This document shows, piece by piece, positions 5,103-6,504 of a stretch of DNA of 6,504 bases. A program made the position numbers and the translations under genes. The notes under the pieces were generated by a model. The model saw only the letters and a list, made by a program, of their open reading frames with translations. It was not told where the DNA came from and did no database searches. This DNA is from Alphaproteobacteria bacterium (GTDB lineage: Bacteria; Pseudomonadota; Alphaproteobacteria; Rhodobacterales; Rhodobacteraceae). The stretch is from assembly GCA_030425945.1 (NCBI GenBank), contig JAUHZL010000179.1, positions 1 to 6,504 of the forward strand, in the 5' to 3' direction. The stretch's first letter is position 1, and every line of letters begins with the position of its first letter.

Positions 5103-5937
5103 CGCGCCCGAAGCCCCCGACGCCCCGTCGCGCTCGCACGGGCGGCTGACCGTCTCGGCCAGCCTGAAGCCCCGCGAACTGATGACCGACCGACCGCCGC
5201 TGGCGCGGGCCTGGACCGCGAAGATCGTCACCCTGTTCCCGGAGGCGTTTCCCGGCGTGCTGGGCCTCAGCCTGACGGGCAAGGCGCTGGACCTCGGGCT
5301 GTGGCGCTACGACACCGTGGCGCTGCGCGACTTCGGCAAGGGCCGTCACCGCGATGTGGACGACACGCCCGCCGGTGGCGGCGCGGGCATGGTGCTGCGC
5401 CCCGACGTACTGGGCGAGGCGATCGAGGCCGCCGTGCCGAAGGGCTGGCTGGACGCCCCGGCCGAGGCGCGGGCGGCCTTCCCGCTGGTCTATCTCAGCC
5501 CGCGCGGGGCGCCCTTCACGCAGGCCACGGCGCGCCGCTGGGCTGCGGGTCCCGGCGTGACGCTGATCTGCGGCCGGTTCGAGGGCATCGACGAGCGCGT
5601 GATCGAGCACTACGGCATCGAGGAGGTCAGCCTCGGCGACTTCGTCCTGACCGGCGGCGAGATCGCGGCGCAGGCGATGCTGGACGCGACCGTGCGCCTG
5701 CTGCCGGGCGTGCTGGGCAATGCCGCCTCCGCCGAGGAAGAGAGCTTCGCGCAGGGCCTGCTGGAGCATCCGCAGTACACCCGCCCCGCCGAGTGGCAGG
5801 GCCGCCCGATCCCCGAGGTTCTGATGTCCGGGCATCACGGGCGCATCGCCGCGTGGCGGCAGGCCGAGGCCGAGCGGATCACCGAAGCCCGGCGGCCGGA
5901 CCTGTGGGCCGCGTGGCGCGCGCGCCGGGACGGCTGA
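5095..5937 (+). CDS. trmD: tRNA (guanine-37-N1)-methyltransferase TrmD, with N-terminal extension
   Basis: This encodes 280 residues. TrmD is a SAM-dependent SPOUT methyltransferase that forms m1G37 in tRNAs reading CNN codons, preventing +1 frameshifts. The core is complete: TAKIVTLFPEAFPGVLG (41-57), RHRDVDDTPAGGGAGMV (84-100), VYLSPRGAPF (132-141), the knot segment LICGRFEGIDERVIE (157-171), EEVSLGDFVLTGGEI (176-190), Asp197 at the position of catalytic Asp169 in E. coli, and SFAQGLLEHPQYTRP (217-231) with VLMSGHHGRIAAWR near 242-255. The usual protein starts about two residues before TAKIV; here ~38 extra residues precede it, including SHGRLTVSASLKPRELM (14-30). The extension follows a good Shine-Dalgarno, so it is likely translated. 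An ATG at 5182 would give the short form. The gene overlaps the sulfotransferase by 8 nt. Confidence 0.97.
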   Translation: MSDAPEAPDAPSRSHGRLTVSASLKPRELMTDRPPLARAWTAKIVTLFPEAFPGVLGLSLTGKALDLGLWRYDTVALRDFGKGRHRDVDDTPAGGGAGMVLRPDVLGEAIEAAVPKGWLDAPAEARAAFPLVYLSPRGAPFTQATARRWAAGPGVTLICGRFEGIDERVIEHYGIEEVSLGDFVLTGGEIAAQAMLDATVRLLPGVLGNAASAEEESFAQGLLEHPQYTRPAEWQGRPIPEVLMSGHHGRIAAWRQAEAERITEARRPDLWAAWRARRDG

Positions 5938-5966
5938 CGCCCGCCCCCGCCCGGCCCACAACAGGC

Positions 5967-5995
5967 TTGAATTCCGCGCCCATCTCTGGTTTGAG
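5967..5995 (+). promoter_or_regulatory. Weak candidate promoter for rplS
   Basis: TTGAAT (5967-5972) and TTTGAG (5990-5995) are separated by 17 nt in the most AT-rich part of the gap. The -35 resembles the TTGAC-type consensus; the -10 matches TATAAT at only three of six bases. Rhodobacterales promoters often have poor -10 boxes, so this is possible but unproven. Confidence 0.25.
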
Positions 5996-6018
5996 CCGGT
6001 CGTTCCCCGGTGTGCCGG

Positions 6019-6086
6019 GTTCCTTGCGATTCCCGTCTTCTTCCGACGCGGGGCTGCGGAACCGGCTGGGGAGTGTGACAAGGAAC
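6019..6086 (+). other. Long imperfect stem-loop in the rplS leader
   Basis: GTTCCTTG (6019-6026) pairs perfectly with CAAGGAAC (6079-6086). Inside, after a small internal loop, ATTCCC (6029-6034) pairs with GGGAGT (6069-6074), including one G-U. Further in, TTCCG (6041-6045) pairs with CGGAA (6057-6061) around an 11-nt loop. Three nested helices in register make a plausible RNA arm. The pairings were found by eye and the fold is not energy-computed. Confidence 0.45.
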
Positions 6087-6103
6087 GCCGACCGGATCTC
6101 TCG

Positions 6104-6132
6104 CGGGCGCGGCCATGCAGGCCCCGGACCCG
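6104..6132 (+). other. Second stem-loop in the rplS leader
   Basis: CGGG (6104-6107) pairs with CCCG (6129-6132). After a 2-nt bulge, CG (6108-6109) pairs with CG (6125-6126), and GGCC (6111-6114) pairs with GGCC (6120-6123) around the loop ATGCA. The loop contains the start codon of the small upstream ORF, so folding would hide that start. Confidence 0.35.
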
Positions 6133-6183
6133 ATGGAAGACGCAGAGCTCTTCGGACGCATCATCTTCGCGGGCCAACCGTGA
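6115..6183 (+). CDS. Possible 22-residue leader peptide upstream of rplS
   Basis: The frame runs from ATG 6115 to TGA 6181-6183 and encodes 22 residues, ending ELFGRIIFAGQP. Its base composition by codon position is gene-like: about 76% G/C at first, 43% at second and 81% at third positions, by hand count. A shorter start at ATG 6133 would give 16 residues. No Shine-Dalgarno is visible for either. The stop lies 8 nt before the rplS ribosome binding site, a spacing that would allow coupling. I recognise no homologue; it may equally be chance in the leader. Confidence 0.2.
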   Translation: MQAPDPMEDAELFGRIIFAGQP

Positions 6184-6205
6184 GCCAGTTCAAGGAGTGG
6201 ATCAG

Positions 6206-6504
6206 ATGAACCTGATCGCACAGCTCGAGGCGGAGCAGATTGACGCCCTCGGCAAGACCATCCCGGATTTCAAGGCCGGCGACACCATTCGCGTCGGCTA
6301 CAAGGTGACCGAAGGCAGCCGGACCCGGGTGCAGGCCTATGAAGGCGTGTGCATCTCGCGCAACGGCGGCAAGGGCATCGGCGCCAGCTTCACCGTGCGC
6401 AAGATCAGCTTCGGCGAGGGCGTCGAGCGCGTCTTCCCGCTGTACTCGACCAACATCGACTCGATCGAGGTCGTGCGCCGTGGCCGCGTGCGCCGCGCCA
6501 AGCT
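6206..6504 (+). CDS. rplS: 50S ribosomal protein L19, 3' end outside the window
   Basis: Ninety-nine codons are present before the window ends without a stop. L19 lies at the 30S-50S interface of the large subunit. Recognition is clear from MNLIAQLEAEQI, DFKAGDTIRVGYKV (21-34), GSRTRVQAYEGVCISRNGG (37-55), SFTVRKISFGEGVERVFPLY (61-80), STNIDSIEVVRRGRVRRAK (81-99). Bacterial L19 is typically about 115-125 residues, so only a short C-terminal part is missing. The start is supported by AAGGAG at 6192-6197, 8 nt before the ATG. It is the last classical gene of the operon, separated from trmD by a 268-nt leader, which points to its own expression control. Confidence 0.97.
   Translation, partial: MNLIAQLEAEQIDALGKTIPDFKAGDTIRVGYKVTEGSRTRVQAYEGVCISRNGGKGIGASFTVRKISFGEGVERVFPLYSTNIDSIEVVRRGRVRRAK

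Larger units (their letters stand above)
5938..6205 (+). promoter_or_regulatory. Long, structured 5' leader between trmD and rplS
   Basis: These 268 nt hold no conserved protein gene, although every other junction from rpsP to trmD is 15 nt or less or overlapping. Contents in order: a pyrimidine-rich stretch just after trmD; a relatively AT-rich patch (5967-5995) with a weak promoter-like TTGAAT; a small hairpin CCCGG-TGTG-CCGGG (6006-6019); a long imperfect stem-loop (6019-6086); another stem-loop (6104-6132); a possible 22-codon ORF (6115-6183); and the rplS Shine-Dalgarno (6192-6197). The arrangement suggests independent control of L19 synthesis, possibly by an autoregulatory RNA as known for L19 in some other bacteria. 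I do not recognise a named leader family. Confidence 0.6.

Noticed and set aside
4209..5282. Minus-strand open frame of 357 codons opposite the sulfotransferase gene
   Set aside because: The plus-strand frame has recognisable sulfotransferase motifs and operon overlaps, while the reverse frame has none.
5915..5926. 12-bp alternating GC palindrome GGCGCGCGCGCC near the trmD end
   Set aside because: It encodes Trp-Arg-Ala-Arg-Arg codons in a GC-rich gene and is followed by no U-run; probably codon bias rather than a terminator.
4687..6177. Minus-strand open frame of 496 codons opposite trmD and part of the sulfotransferase gene
   Set aside because: Arg/Gly/Ala-rich composition with no domain, and antisense to a certain gene; a compositional shadow.

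Overview
The window is a very GC-rich stretch of bacterial chromosome, almost certainly from an alphaproteobacterium and most likely the Rhodobacterales (Rhodobacteraceae/Paracoccaceae). The reasons are the glycine/methionine-rich Ffh tail ending in GFGKKK, the alphaproteobacterial form of S16 (start MAMKIRLARGG, charged Lys/Ala tail), the short AroQ-type chorismate mutase next to rpsP, and the strong G/C bias at third codon positions. All convincing genes are on the + strand.

Layout. (1) Positions 1-200 hold the C-terminal end of ffh, the SRP54 GTPase. (2) Positions 197-2941 hold five consecutive paralogous GNAT-fold acetyltransferase genes, called GNAT-1 to GNAT-5 here. They are joined by ATGA overlaps or gaps of 1-7 nt, and the first overlaps the ffh stop, so ffh and the array look like one transcript. 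Two subfamilies are visible (2+3 and 1+4+5), and GNAT-1 has lost the acetyl-CoA phosphate-binding loop. (3) Positions 2942-3046 are a short intergenic region with a perfect 9-bp hairpin that runs into a tandem 11-bp repeat. (4) Positions 3047-3343 encode a small chorismate mutase. (5) Positions 3404 to the window end hold the classical rpsP-rimM-trmD-rplS operon, with two peculiarities. A PAPS-dependent-sulfotransferase-like gene sits between rimM and trmD, overlapping each by exactly 8 nt. A 268-nt leader with several predicted stem-loops and a possible 22-codon upstream ORF separates trmD from rplS.

Functionally this is a translation locus: co-translational targeting (Ffh), ribosomal proteins (S16, L19), 30S maturation (RimM) and tRNA m1G37 methylation (TrmD). 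The GNAT array, chorismate mutase and sulfotransferase are accessory genes within it. Targets of the GNATs and of the sulfotransferase cannot be read from the sequence. I see no mobile element, CRISPR array, tRNA or rRNA. The most notable items are the five-gene GNAT array with its degenerate first member, the repeat/hairpin module before the chorismate mutase, the sulfotransferase inside the operon, and the structured rplS leader.
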